From Dillenia suffruticosa (taxonomy: Eukaryota; Streptophyta; Magnoliopsida; Dilleniales; Dilleniaceae), in contig JAVTVX010000027.1 in assembly GCA_033439265.1 (NCBI GenBank), forward strand, positions 10,369,001 through 10,433,000: a stretch of DNA of 64,000 nucleotides, written 5' to 3'. Below, one piece after another: positions 1 to 13,640 of the stretch. Positions within the stretch are counted from its first letter, which is position 1; each line of letters opens with the position of its first letter. Both the position numbers and the translations under genes were made by a program. The notes beneath the pieces are model-generated. The model did not search any database. It saw only the letters and a list, made by a program, of their open reading frames with translations, and was not told the origin of the DNA.

Positions 1-769
1 AAATCTACTAGTTTTTGACTACTAGTTAGGATCACATAACCGGTTAGGATAATTGAGACGTTACAAAATTTAGTAGTCAACATATAATTTATGAGGCATC
101 ACACTTAACAACATACACTTTCTCAACAACTTAGTTAAGTGTGACTACTAGTTACAAACTATTACTTGAATGTGACTACTAGTTAGGAGAAATACTAATT
201 TTATGCTGAAAATTTCTTAAGTAAAATAGAAGCAAATTAAAAATAAAAATTTCTCAAAACTAAAATCTTAAATAAAAAAGGGGAAACTAAAGAAAAGTAA
301 ATAACCTCCAGAGACTTCCTTATTTAACTTGGATGCTTGTGCATCTTTGTTCTTCATCAAATTAGAAACTCAGATAAGTTAGAGCTTATCAGAGAGCACA
401 AGGATAGTCTCGCATGGAATCCATTTGAGGAGTGGCCTGTCAATGCATTCCATGTTTAGCAAGAAAACGAAAAGGTAGATGGAGTGAAGATATCAAGCAC
501 CATGTAAACTGCAAACTATCAACTACTAGATATTGTTCATATACATTGGAATATTTTATTTTGCACAAGTCTGTTCACAAGAGACATTATGTAAATAATT
601 GGCTATATAATTTCTTTGTTCTCAATAAAATCAGTGTGCCCTTTTATCATTTTCCCTCTTTGCCCACAAATAATATCTACAATTTGGTCATAAAATAAAA
701 TAATTTTCAACCTTTAGTCCATATTAATAATCACACTCACCTTATCATTTTCCTTTCACTCCTGTGTTG
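1..769. other. Region downstream of FPP; no gene recognised
   Basis: AT-rich sequence lying 3' of the minus-strand FPP gene, so part of it is probably 3' UTR. The 12-mer GACTACTAGTTA occurs three times in the first 190 bases (near 17, 142 and 174), twice inside the longer string TGTGACTACTAGTTA. I see no coding exon. The short open frames here have no recognisable protein content. Confidence 0.5.
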
Positions 770-931
770 CTTCTGATTTTCACTTTGAATCCCACTCTTG
801 CATCTGGAAAGCAACTTTCCCAAGCTGTTTTCGTTGTTTTTCCAGACCTGCGACTATCTGTATGCTTGCTTTTTAGCTCCGGTGATTCTAAGTTCCTCCT
901 TTTTCAGATGTACACTAGTGGAATGCAAGGG
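770..931 (-). other. In-frame remnant of the FPP C-terminal tail beyond the stop
   Basis: Reading on in the same frame past the TGA at 934-932, the sequence still looks like the family C-terminus. The codon at the TGA is where many FPPs have Trp (EPW). A second in-frame stop (TAG, 856-854) follows. After it the sequence encodes NNENSLGKLLSRCKSGIQ (about 838-785), close to the usual last motif of FPPs (FxKxFSRSKxGIQ). Either the tail was lost through two nonsense changes and this is now 3' UTR, or the tail is encoded elsewhere or reached by alternative splicing. Confidence 0.6.
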
Positions 932-3900
932 TCATGGTTCTGCAGTATCATTGTGAGCTGTAAGTCCATTTAGAAGCTCCGAAGACTTCTCACCGTCCTT
1001 TAGAAAGTCTTCTAATGTTGCAAGAGACTTCAACTGCTGTCCAAGGGATGCGATTGTTTTCTGGCACTCTGCAAATTTGGTGGCAGCTACAGCCAGCTCC
1101 TTCTCCTGACATAAAGACCAAGATTACAGAAAGAGTCAGCAAACTCTCCACTAATAAATAGAGGCACTGGCACGCTGTCATTATAATAAATGTATAAAGA
1201 CATGCATGAAAAGGCCACTTTTGTTTGCATAAACACGAGAATCAAACACTGGCAACGGATACGGAGACCGAGGTTTAGGAAAGCAAGCAATGTGGCTTCA
1301 GATTGCCATAATTATTTAAAATTCTGCATGCTTCTGCCTTTCTGGGACAGTGTGGAAATTATATTATCTTGTTAAATTGGCAACACTTAAAAATAATATT
1401 CAGGGAATTCTAACTGCAATTGTTATAACAGAAAAAGAACCAACGGCATATTCCCAAGCACCTGCCTAGCTGTCATAGGAAAATCTGGAATTATCAAATT
1501 GCTCCAATGCATCTCTTCTAACAACAAAATCCCTTATCCGTGGATTTCACAGCATGGGAAGTTTTCCACCCATTAATTGGCAAGTCCAGACATAGATTTC
1601 TCCCATGCAGCAGTGGGAAGCATGTAGTTTGTGATTACCAGTGAATACTCAAAGACATACACCCCCCCCCCCAAAAAAAAACCCCACAAAAAGGAAGGAA
1701 AAAAATCTTCACAAGCACCCGTCAAACAGTACTTCCAGAATTTATCTTTTCTATTGCCCACGAAAACATCTTTTAAATCAACACACTTAATTTTCAAATT
1801 TCTTTGATAAGAATGAAGTTACTTGGGAAAATCAACAACAATTTGATGAATATATAGGAATATGACATTCAGAATAAGAAGTTAATAGATGGAAAAATTT
1901 TAACTTCATTTACCCACTCATAGAATGAAAACACATGAAATGACACATCAAAAATCACGTTCAAACATGCCCATGTTCAAATTTTAGCCAGCATTGAAGA
2001 CTGCATGTGCAAATACTATCTTTCTTGATTCTTGAAACAAGTTTTAAGGAGAGGGAGTGGTGTTCTTGAAACAAGTTTTAAGGAGAGGGAGTGGTGCCCC
2101 AGTGGGGTCACACTTCATCCACCACACCATTAATATGTCGAATGCAGGGGGTTCCATCAGCCAAAACTTTTGTAAAGAACAACTCATTGCCAAAACAGGG
2201 TCCAAACATGTAAAAATGTAAATATAAATGTGTATTACAGGGTGCTCACATTATTAGTGATGAATGAAATGTTGAATGCATAGCCATATTGGCTGAAGAA
2301 CAGGACTTACTATCTAAGTCTTACTTCTCAAGTACCTGAATGCAATGATCAAAACTAATGCCTTGACATAAACACGCAACATGCCTGAGTAATTAAAAAC
2401 TAATCATGCACCATATTTTCTATTTCTGGCAGAGATGAAAATTTAATATACGGGCCAGTCACCTGTAAGGGCGAAATTGAACAAAAAATTTCATCACTTC
2501 AACTGAGAGAAAAAGACCCATAGGCCTTCAAAATGAATACATTCCACGCTCTTTTAAGTGCACTGGGTCAAAAATTCCCCTTACTAATATATCATTTCTT
2601 TTGCACATTCATTTCCACTCTAATCAGGTTTAGCTAAAAAACAATAAAATTCCAATAATGGCAAATAAAGAAGCCTTAGTCTCCAATATTTCAGAACTTA
2701 GATAAAGTAATCATTTAAATTAAGAGCATAAAGCTCAGTCCTTTGTCTTTATGTGGAATACAGCAGCATAATGCTCCATCCATTTATTTGCTTCAAGACT
2801 AAAGAAAACTTTTATCTACCGGAAAATGTTCCATAAGAACTCCTCAATTTAATGCATTCAAGGATCCATCATGATCTTACAAACACGTGTGTTATGCACC
2901 AGATGGCAATGGGCAGGTTTTAGGAAGGTTCTGCTAACCCCTGAACCACACACATGACAAAAACTCTTCACCACTTACCTGTACAAATGGGATGGAACAG
3001 TTGATATGAATACTATTACTTAGAGTGGAGGAGACTAATCAGGTGCAAGAAATCAAGAAAAGTCAAAATCTTAACCCAGAAAATTTAGAGAAGAGAGGTG
3101 GAACAACTCAATATCACTCATAAAAGACTAAATATCTTACCATTAATACAAGTTGCAAACATATCCAAATATTGTACAAAATAGGATTCGTCATGCTGAC
3201 ATAAGAGGATCAGTAAACAACATGAATAACAGTGGTTGAAGAAGAACAATATATTTTGTCGTGTCTGAGATGAATAAAAATAGCTACTTGAGCTCATGGT
3301 AGAGGGCCATTTCATTCTTCTGTTGACGCATACATATAGAACGATAGAGAGCCTACATGCTAGAGAAGATCATGAATTTGGAAATGGATTTTCTTTGAGG
3401 CAACTGAGTAGGTGGGTGTTTTGCAGGCAGCATAAGGAAGCTACTGGAAAAAGAGTCTGAATAATTTTTAAAATTTTATATAATCCTTAAGGGTCTACGA
3501 TGTAGACTACTATGAAATTAAGTAATAGGAACACTTCTTGAAATGTGAATATGGAACTAAACAACAACGTGTAGAAGAAAGACCACACAAGAAACATGAA
3601 AAGCATGATTTACATGGTTCACCTTGGAAGTAGTAATGGTGCTAGGTGAGAGCTGGCAAGGGCCATTGCCCCACAATAATTTTCAAAATTAAAATTTTGA
3701 AAACTTTTTATTAGGGAAGGGTCCTATTAATATTATTTTGAGCCTTTCATTGACTAATTTAGCCCTCCCTCTTTCTCCTAATTTCCAAGGTGGTATTGGG
3801 GTATTTCATCACTCAGCCTAGCAACTCTCTCTCTCTCTTATATACCTTTCTCTTTCCTCTTTCTTTTAATGGGATTGTCTCAATTACCTCCCAAATAACT

Positions 3901-6900
3901 CTCATCTTATTTATACTTTTCTCTTCTCCCTCTTTCTTTTAATTTTCGATGTGGGATTGTCTATTTAGCTAGATTAGTTCTTTTGTTTTTTTATAATGTG
4001 ATGTTTTTGACTCTTCATTAATTAACCGAACTCTTTGATCTTTTATTGTTATATTTAATATTAATTTTTTATTTAGTATATATTTAATATTTTTATTATA
4101 AAATTTTTAATGTATCTTTCTTGTTTCCCTCTCCCCAGGGCAAAAATCCTGGCTCCTTTCTTACTTGAATGCCCACTCCATGCGCTCAGAGGAGTGAGAT
4201 TCACTATGTCGAAGAGGTACAAAGAACAGAGAATCATAGCTCCAAAACCTAAAGCCCCAGTAAATCCCAAACCAAAGTGATGGTTTCATCACGAGCTTTA
4301 GAGTATACAAGATGTAATTACTCAACTAGCTGGTACAACTTAAGATTCTAAAGCGAGAAAGCTCTCCCCCTATTATATTATCTGGGCTTCATAGATGGAC
4401 CAACACAATAAGCATAAATCCAAGTACTGATGGTAAAGTTAAATCCCAAACCCACCTTTACGAATCCTAGTAATCCTACCACTGATTGTTTATAAGGTTA
4501 GAGCAAAAATTACAAACCTTAATTGTCAACTTGAGACATTCACCCGAAAATCACTCATTAAACAAGTGAAGTTTCAGAATATGAAAGGTTATTAAAGTAC
4601 ACGATTCCAAATAAAATTTAGTATAATAGTTTGCAAGTGCTAAAGCAAAAGCCAAAATTTTTCGTTGTAAACAAACCTGTTTTATCTTCAATTCTGCATT
4701 AGCAATCGCAGAATGACGCAGGGCTTGATTTTTCATTCTTGAAAGCTCATCTTCCAATTTCTGACATTTGGCCAGATTGTCCGCAGATAAGGCCTGCTCC
4801 TTCTCCAATTCTTCCTCCAATAAAGCAACCTTTTGAAGTAAAATTTCAAGCTCAGCATCAACAGCCACAACCCTTGACTGTGCAACATCTTTCTCTGCAT
4901 TGGAAGACTCTAACTCTCTCTTGGAACCTTGATACAAGTCCTTTGTATGAGCTAATTGAGATTCAAGTTCCACCAATTTTATATCTCCTTCCTGGATTTG
5001 ACCCTGTGATGTCTCAAGATACTCCTGGCACTCTGTTAGAGCCTTCTCCAAGTTCTTGTTCTCTACTTTTGTTCTCTCCAACTGAGTTTCAAGTTCCACC
5101 AATTTTAGTTCTACTTCTTGCAGATGGCTCTGTGATGTCTGAAGTTGATCTTCGCACTTTGTTAAAGCATTCTCCAGTTTTTCATTCTCTATTTTCATCC
5201 TCTCTAACTTCTCCTCCAATTCAGTTGTCCGGAGATCCACGGAGTTCAACATAGTTCCTGGCTTGATGCAGCAATTCTCTCTCTCAGGCAATGCTGCCAG
5301 TCTTTCCATTTCTAGGAAATCATCCATGAGATTAATATCCCTTGAGTGCACAATGCAACTTCTTCCAGGCTTGTTCCCATTCGTAAATTGATTAAATTCT
5401 GCAACAAGGGCAGATGCCCATAATTCAGAATGACAAGGTTCAAAGTCATTTGCTTCAAAGCCACTCATTTTGTTGGAATCAACTTCAAGTGCTGGAAGCC
5501 TATCTCCAGTGTCTGATTTGCTATCTGTGATAGACTCAGCATAAAAAGAAGCAAAAGACTTATTGTCATTTGATGCAGATGATTTAAGATTAATGGTTTT
5601 TAACCTCCGACACTCTGCTTCAAGTTTGACCACCTTCTTTATACTCTCTAAATGGTGCTTGCTGGCTGCTTCAGCTGCTCGGGTGCTCAAGTCCCGCTCT
5701 ATCGTCCTAGTCTCTAGCTCCTCAACTTGAGCAAGGAGCTGAAACTTAAGAGCCATATTTTCTTTCTCAGCAACTTCGAGTTTCAGATGAATATCAGAAG
5801 TAATGGGGCTAACAGCTTCTACTTTTACAGTTTGAACTTGGACCTTGAGATCAGTAATCTGGTTCTCAAGTTCAGACTTTGTAGATTGCCACTCATCGGT
5901 TTTCTTAAGAATATTTTCTTGAATTTTCTGCTCTTGCTCTTCTCTAGCTTGCCTAAGCTGCCTCATACATTCCCTAAGTGCTCCATCGAGATGGGCAGCT
6001 CGATCTTCAAGTACCGAGTTCTTTTGAGTCAGAGCCTCAAGTTTTTGCCTTAGAACCTGTACTTCACCTTCAGCTTTTTCCCAACCTATAATGTAAGGTC
6101 CAGTAGATTAAAAATTAGGGGGGGGGGAGAAACTGAAGAGAAATGAAACTGAAGAGAAATTTAAGCCTACAATAATCTAAATGAATGCATGAAGAAGCAG
6201 ATCAAAAATTCCTCAGGAGACCAATAAATACCAATATCCATCATTCTAGGAAGGAAGACGGGATGTGTGCCAAAGAATCATGCATGAAGATTCTCAACAA
6301 TGTTAAATTTCTAACTGGCTATTTTTGTGGCTTACAATGGATTTCATCTTTGAATAATAGTTGTGAAAAAGTTCTCCTCCCAGGAAAATCTACACAGGTG
6401 CAAATTGTAATATACTCAATGACATAAAATCTTCCTATTATGAAATGTCCCCCAAAAGAAAAGGCCACATATCAGCAAACATAAACAGGGGATCCAGGAA
6501 AAATGCAAATCATAATATATATATTAAAACCTGAAAAAAAATTCAGAGATCTTAAATAATGAAATAAGAATAACAAAAGATAAGGTACAGTGGAAATGAA
6601 AAACAAAGTTGAAACCGTGTAACAGAAAAATAGAAGATAGAACAGAAATTTGGGAAATATATGAATTTTCCAAATCAAATACAATAACAGTAAAAACAAA
6701 TAAAAAGGAACACAAAAGACCACCTAGACATTAAACTTTGAGTCTGTGATCATAAAGGTCATTGAACTTCTAAATTTTCCAACTAGTCAGTTTTGTCACA
6801 GTAAGACTTCCACTCTGAACCCTAATGCCCGCAACCCTGAATGGGGGCTGCATGCCAGCATGGGTGACGCTAATGTGGTAAATTTATCCTAGCTGGACCA

Positions 6901-9900
6901 ATAATGTGGTCATAAATGGGTTGTAGCTGCTCCATGCATCTCAAAAGATTATCCTTCTTTCCTCATTGAGGTTCCTCACACTCATAAAGTGAAAAGAATA
7001 CCCTGATTGTTTAATGCTTAGATTTTCCAATGCCCAAGACAATGAAATTGAGGAAGAATCTTGCTGATTGAGATGGATTTTGGTGATTAGAAAAAAGAAA
7101 CCTTTTTGCCTTTCCTTGGACAAAAGGGAATGTTTAGTGATTTGGAAGCATTGAATTTTCCTGTATAATTCCTTTGCACTCTTCTTAAGAATACCTTGGT
7201 TTGCTGTTCCTTAGAAATGTTGATGGAAAGCAACACTGCATTAATACCTGAGACAGCTTCTTCTGCAACTTTGGCATGCTGCTTAACCAAATCTTCCTTG
7301 GCACTAATATTGCGAAGTGCAGCTGAAAGTTTGTCCGTCAGAATTTTCACATCATCATTAAATTCTTCATTCACAGGTGAAGCTTTAGATGTGATTTCTG
7401 GTGATTGAGTACGATTTGGATAAGCCTTTGACAAGAAATTATAGTCTGTCAGATTTTCCCTATGATTGTAATTTCCACTATGAACATTAAAAAGTCATTA
7501 CAAAAAGGGAATAGAGGCTAACAGCAAGAAATAAAGTACAATTATGAAAGGATAATCTCGGGGTAAAGAAGCATGTATGCAACAGGGGTCTTATGGAACA
7601 AGTATGAAACAAGCTTTTCACATGTTTCATTAAATTCGTATACGTAACAAAAATGATACTTGGATACCCAGAAAAGGTATGTTAAAAAAAGTACATTCCT
7701 TTTTTTCTGTTTTTATCATTGTCACTGGGTCATTCTATCCCTTAGAGATCCACCATCTGAATCATGCAATTTAAAACATGGTAATTTGCTATATGGTGGG
7801 AAGCCAAATTGAATATTTGTTCAAATAAATCAACAACATGCAAACCATACCATGTAAGCCTATACAGAGAAACATGTAATGGAGTCATGTACGCAACTTG
7901 CAGCAAAATAGCAACCCAAGCATCCAACTAAGCCTACTCCGATGTACCACTGACCTGGAAAGGTACCATATTGTGCTCCCAAGCCTATACTACATACCTT
8001 AATAAACCAGTACATGGGTTCTTCTACATAAACTATGTGTCATATTTTGATTTTCACGAAGGCATATCAAATGTGCCATCTTCTCTTTCCGGGGAAGTGG
8101 GGGGAAAAAACCAAAGAAAAATAAAAGGATCAACTAAAAGATGTTCAACTGACAAGCATTGGTTAACATTAAAGTCATCTACCTGTTGAGCGTCGATCAT
8201 AAGTGGAATCATATAACAACAAGATTTGTACAGGGTATAATAACCAAGCATAGCCTGCCCAAGCTGTAAGTGCAGTTCAACTTATATCACACATTTATAT
8301 ATCAAGAGAAGGTAAGTTACTATAGTACTGTATTTCAAAAGTCCATCTCTCTCTCTCTCTCTAACCCCAAAATTCAATTGAAACAAAATACCAACATTTA
8401 TCAGTCCTAAAGAAGCAACAATAGTTCATCTAAAAACCATTAGGTAAACGTTTACAGGAAACAAGATACACCTTAGAACTCTGGCATTAGTACAATGAAT
8501 ATGCATGGAAGTGTATATACTACTTTTTTATGTTTTAAGGAAGGAAACTTCTTGAAGCAAGTTAAAATATAAAGGTAGTGCCCATAAGAGCGCATGCCTC
8601 CCATTAAAGGGAAAAAAATTTTACCTTTTCGCTGCACATACACAACAACAACAATCCATATAGAGGGTGTCATCCTCATTCTTCCCTAAATTTGCGAGTC
8701 CCTATGCAAATTTCTTTCATGTGTATATTTTTACTGTTCAAAATTATGTCCATGTTTTCTGGATGAAAATCTAGCTAAGAAACCTTGGGGCAAGACACTT
8801 AGATTCTAGATTGGTGCTCAATCAAATAGGCCACTACAACCAAATTGTCACAGGTGCTCCTGCATGCCCATATGCATGGTGCAAATGCCTTACTCCACAA
8901 GACATCTCACCATGTATTATTTTTCCACAGCCCTCCGTTATAAGCAAGCTCACCTTGTCATGTGACCTTAGAAATATCCCAAAGACATTCAACCGCCAAA
9001 ATATATATCTGAGAGGATATCTGAGGGAAGCAATGGAGCCCTTTGAGCTGTTACTATGCATAGCTAAATAACTCTGTTTAATGTTTGCTGCATAGACATC
9101 AATATCTGTGCAGCAAGGGATTACAACAGAAAAAAGTAAAAAAAGAAATTCCTTTCTGTGGATAAGAAACATGGTAATCATTTTCACAGAGTTTCTGTTT
9201 GATTAGGAATCTAATAGGAGTCAAATCAAGGTTACAAAATTTCTTCTCCTAATAATTGAATCCTTTGTCAAGTGAGAGAATTATTAGAAGGTTTGGGAGT
9301 ATAGTTAGCCATTTGTGTTATATCTGCAACTTTCAGTTTCTTTTTAAATGTTTGCGATGGCTTTCACTGGTGGCCTGCTAATGCTTACTAAACTTTGGAA
9401 GGATAAAGAATGACTGGCCAAATCCAAGGTCCATTAACCAACGCAAATGAGTAATTGAAGCTCACTATCCACTAATTGTCACTAAATCAGCAGATGGAAT
9501 TCTTTTGAGTTCTCTGAACTGCTAGCTCATGGCATCAGATACCTTCTGATACCGGAAAGATTGAAACTACAAAAGCATACAAATTTTCTGAGGCCTCAGA
9601 ATTAATTGGAGAAAGATAGATGAGAAAGAAATCTGATAGTCGATTTGAACACTTTGTACAACTCTTAGGACCCAAATTCAAGGAGAGATACATTCTGATC
9701 CTACTTGTGGCATCTTTCATCATGGGGAATTGATTTTCGAACAGACTTTCCAGATCTATCACCATTGAAACGCCTGTACAAGTCTTGACAGCCTTCCTTT
9801 TGTCGGACATTTTAGCTTCGATGAAGACTACCATCTTACTTTCATTTCTTCTAACTCACAGATATCCATCTATGGCTCAAAAAAAGGCTGCAGACGTATT

Positions 9901-11865
9901 TACAACACAAAATGTTTATCTGCTGCTCAGAGAGCTTCTCCTTTTTGCATCCCTACTGATTCAGGGGAAAGCAATAGAAATGTTATGACAGAAGAAACTT
10001 GCCTATCTCTGACAGTTAACACAAGAAATTATGGCTTTGTCTATAGAATTTCAGCCATTTACCGCTCAGAAATCATTGGTTGGATTTTGCCAATAACATG
10101 AAAAAAATTTGCTAGACCACAAACAGTAATGCAAATGAAAACACAGAATTAGCAAAAATGATGATACCAAAGACCATGGTTTTTGAATGGAAGAAAGGGT
10201 GTTTAGGTGGATATGTGGCAAAACAAGAAGATATAAAATTAGAAATGAAGAAATTCGTAATAAGTTGGAAGTTGGTTCAATTGTGGATAAAATGCAAAAG
10301 TGTCGTCTGAGATGGTTCGAGCATATACAAAGAAGATCCAAATATGCACTGATTAGCAGAATCGAAAACTTAACTATAGGAGATCTAGTAAAACGTAAAA
10401 ATAGACTGTTAAAAACTTGGATACAAGTTATCCGTAAAGACATGATAGTTAAGGGTTTAGACGAGAAGATGGTTTTGGATAGAAATGAGTGGCGTAGAAG
10501 AATCCCCACAAATTAAAGTTTAAAGCAACATATTTTAGATATATATTTAGTTATATATATATATATATATATATTTAATCATTTCCAAATTTGGCCGACC
10601 CCAAATAATGGGATTAAGGATCGGTTTGTTGTTATTGTTGGGAACGGAAGAAAGGGGAGGAGAGGGGAAGGAACATAAACATCTATTTCTGCTTCTTCTT
10701 TTTTTTAAGTGAGGAGTAAAATTAAAATTAGAAATTAAAAAAGCAATGTTATGTCCCCTCTCTTTCCCTTCCCTTATCAACCCTATCCTTGTCCCCCCCC
10801 CCAAAACCTCCCAAAATACAAATGAAAATTGGTTCAAAGCAGGCTAAGGATTAAAACTAAGGGTTTTGATAACATATCAGAATTGTCAGAGAGAAAAGAA
10901 TCAATATTTTTTTTTATGAACACCAGCAGATGAGATCAATAATTGTACGAGGGACAAGGACTACCAATAAAAACTCTGTTTAGATTGCTAGCATCTTATC
11001 AGGGAGACAAACAGCCAATTTCTTATCCACCATTAACATATGAACTCTTGAAGCTGTTACTTTAGCAATGAAAAGCTCTACTGAGCCAACCAAAAGGCTT
11101 CAGCTTATGGTGTCAATTTGTCTCAAATAAGGAAACTGGAAACATATATTTGGGGAATGGGAGGTAAGAAATAATATTCTGTCCTGGAATGGAAAAAGAG
11201 AAAACAAAGACTGTCAATTAAAAAGGAAAAGGAGAGAGCGTGCAAGAACGATGTAACCCAGATATCAATTTGGATATTTTTAATTTTTCAACTATGCTTT
11301 GTGATTCACTTCCATTTCAATTATCAGGTTGTGAAATTCATGAATATTATATATATTTGAAACGTATTTATTGAAATTTAAGTTCATTTAGTGGTCACAC
11401 AAGGAAGATTAGGAGTTTCAAAAACAATCATTCTGTACTTAATCCATACATTACACAATTTAGCGAAGCAAGTTTAAACATATGAACGATTCCCAGAAAC
11501 ATAAAAAATTAAGACTACACACACACACAGGTATACATACATATATATTGTTATCTTTGTATAATAAATTCAGGCCAATAAATAAATTAAGAACTTCATT
11601 CAAAGTCAGAACTGTCTTTCTTTCATTTATTTGTTATTCCCATTTGGATTATTCCACCCTTTTGCTTCCACATCCAACCTTATATATATACACAAATAAA
11701 TATGTATAATTGGGAGTTTGCATATAATAAGGTTGAAAAAAGGAAACATACATGATCATCGGAGAATCTTTCGGAGTGAGAAGAAATAGAACCGGCCGAA
11801 CTTTCGGTGTCTGCAGGACTTTTCTCTGAAGATTTTCTCCTCCACAGCCAACTCCGTCTGTCCAT
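932..11865 (-). CDS. FPP: Filament-like plant protein (FPP), coiled coil, four exons
   Basis: Spliced model, read 5' to 3': exon 1 11865-11752, exon 2 7425-7248, exon 3 6085-4677, exon 4 1105-932. All introns are GT-AG and phases join cleanly, giving 624 aa plus stop. The start is fixed by the family N-terminus [16 protein letters not shown]. Other hallmarks are [20 protein letters not shown] in exon 2, the [20 protein letters not shown] block around residue 130, [15 protein letters not shown] near 245-259, [17 protein letters not shown] near 349-365, and a long Glu/Lys-rich heptad coiled coil to residue about 600. FPPs are plant-specific long coiled-coil proteins, and relatives have been linked to microtubule or nuclear-envelope partners; no enzymatic role is expected. 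Length resembles the shorter members (about 600-650 aa). Odd: the C-terminus stops early relative to the family tail (see 770-931). Family call is secure; exact function is inference. Confidence 0.92.
2029..2096. repeat. Perfect 34-bp tandem duplication in FPP intron 3
   Basis: The units 2029-2062 and 2063-2096 are identical (TTCTTGAAACAAG...GGGAGTGGTG). They lie in intron 3 of FPP (1106-4676), which otherwise shows only AT-rich intronic sequence and short CT runs near 3825. Identity of the two copies suggests a recent slippage or repair event. Confidence 0.85.
10172..10638 (+). mobile_element. 5'-truncated RTE-type LINE in FPP intron 1
   Basis: An open frame from about 10187 to 10516 encodes the extreme C-terminus of a plant non-LTR retrotransposon [21 protein letters not shown], then [10 protein letters not shown], then WRRRIPTN before the stop. 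Downstream, GACCCCAAATAATGGGATTA and a TTG/TTATTG-rich end (about 10594-10638) match the usual 3' end of plant RTE LINEs. An (AT)n run near 10548-10574 lies between them. The endonuclease and the RT core are absent, as expected after 5' truncation on insertion. It sits in intron 1 (7426-11751), antisense to the host gene, and is not expected to be active. Confidence 0.75.
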
Positions 11866-11866
11866 A

Positions 11867-11887
11867 TCACCCACCGCTACGCACCAT
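11867..11887 (-). promoter_or_regulatory. Six-codon upstream ORF abutting the FPP start
   Basis: In the 5' leader, ATG at 11887-11885 opens a six-codon frame (MVRSGG) that ends in TGA at 11869-11867, one base before the main ATG at 11865. Such spacing could allow termination-reinitiation and would reduce FPP translation, provided transcription starts upstream of it. The transcription start is not visible from sequence alone. Confidence 0.45.
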
Positions 11888-13299
11888 TCCACCCAAACAA
11901 AACTTCAATTAAACAAAAACCCATTCCTTCAATTCAAGAACACAAATCCATGAGACTGGATTTTTCTGTTTTTAGCTTTGCTTCTAATTTACTCGACCCT
12001 CCAACCTCCAACACTGAAATTCACAGTTCATCGAACCATCAATTTTGAATTTACGTGAGAAAGAGAGAGAAAACAATGAAAATTGGGACAACCCATTAGA
12101 AAAATCTCTCCATAGAAAGCGACCCATCAACGCAAAAAGACAAAGATTTTCTAAAATTTTATTTTCGGAAAAAAATTAAAAGAGGAAAAAACAGAAGTAA
12201 TAATGAGACAAAGCAAATATGCCTTTTGTACGAAAATTGTATTGAGAGAGAGAGAGAGAAACACCCAAAACTCTGCCAAAGATTGTGTAAAATGTCCGAA
12301 GAAAAAGTAGATGGGCAGAGGCAAAAAGAAGTTCGACGGCTTTAAGGTATTATACGCAAAGCTGAACAAGCCGTGCCTCTCGCCCCCTCCGTTAGTTAAT
12401 AGCATTTAAAAGGAAATGGCGTTCTTCCCGCCCATTGATGTGGGATCGACTCCCAGAAAAATCTTGTCATATTTTTAAACATCTCGGGAGTCAATACCGC
12501 ATTGATTCTCTTTCTTTCTCTCTCTCTCTCTCTCTCTGTCTCTCTTCCCCCTATTTGTCTCTGATTTTCCGGCTGTTTGTCTTTTTGTTTCATTATGTTT
12601 GCCTTCGAACCAAGTACAGGATAGCGTCGCCCTTGGTTAAACCGGAATCAGGGCACTCAAATAATAAAAATATCTTACCCAAATATATTCCCATTGATAT
12701 AAAATTATTAAAAAAAATTCTGCAAAATAATTTTCTTACTTTTATTTTTTTACTCATATTTTATTACTTTCAATGGTTGAGTTTACAATTATTAAAATAT
12801 ATTATAATTTTTATTATTTACACATTTTTTTGTCAACATAATCAAATTCAAATAAGTTGAGTCATGTATTATCTCACGAATTTAAAATCCATTAAAATAT
12901 TTAAAATACAATCAAAAGGAAATAATGCAAAAGTAATTTCATTTTACTATGTTTATTAAAATCTCTTGTTTTAACTTTTGGAGATTTTGTTCATGTTGAA
13001 TTAGCTTAATTTATAGCTCTCTTGACCATTTGCAAACTTTTTAATTTTTTAAAATTTACCTTTTCTTTCGCATAATTGCATATATGTTATCATTAAATAT
13101 GTATTGAAACTCATGTAATTAGAATTAATTTTTTAATTATATATATATCAATGTGCATAAAACCCCAAAATACTAAATTATTTTAGATATTGAAACATAT
13201 AGTAACAATAAAACAAATACCAATTAGAATGAAATGGACAACAGTGCTTAGAAGGTATCTCGTAGGAAACGATTTCTGATATCAACTATCAAGTCCTCT
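11888..13299. other. FPP upstream/intergenic region
   Basis: The probable FPP 5' leader and promoter lie here on the minus strand. A (TC)n run occurs near 12520-12545 and a (GA)n run near 12245-12260, both common in plant leaders. The remainder to 13.3 kb is very AT-rich and I see no gene in it. The longest plus-strand open frame (12435-12860) is low-complexity and has no family signature. Confidence 0.5.
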
Positions 13300-13475
13300 T
13301 ATCATACCAACACGAGTCCAATGACAAAGGGTACTGATTCTCTTAACTAAGTTTTTGAATTCAAATTTTAAAAATAGAAAAAATAATTGTCAGAAGAGCT
13401 CAACCTTAAGGACCTGATAGTTAGCTCAAATTAGATTAATTGAAATCTATAAATATGTTATTGGATACAACAGAG
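13300..13475 (+). mobile_element. Diverged SINE-like copy A
   Basis: This aligns by eye with 25180-25350. Shared features are an AAGTTTTTGAATTCAAAT-like stretch matching AAGTTTTCGAGTTCGAGTG in the other copy, then GAATAGAAA-like, GAGAGCTCA-like and CAGTTAGTTCGAA-like blocks, ending in ATTATCGGATA-like sequence. The TTCGAGTTCGAG box of the better copy resembles a Pol III B box. It is old and strongly diverged, with no clear target duplication. Confidence 0.4.
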
Positions 13476-13640
13476 GAAAAAAAGGGACACCTCTCAAATC
13501 GCCTTAGACATGGCAAAATTGATTGGACCTACTTCAAACCTCCTGGTCTCAAGAAGATTTTGCCATCTCACTCCTAGAGCCAAATCGGCCATCAAGCCCA
13601 AGCCCACCAATGGGTGAGTTGGGATAACAAGCTAGGAAGG

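Noticed and set aside
4739..5254. 171-codon plus-strand open frame with Pro-rich translation
   Set aside because: It is the antisense shadow of FPP exon 3; the minus-strand frame matches a known family along its whole length.
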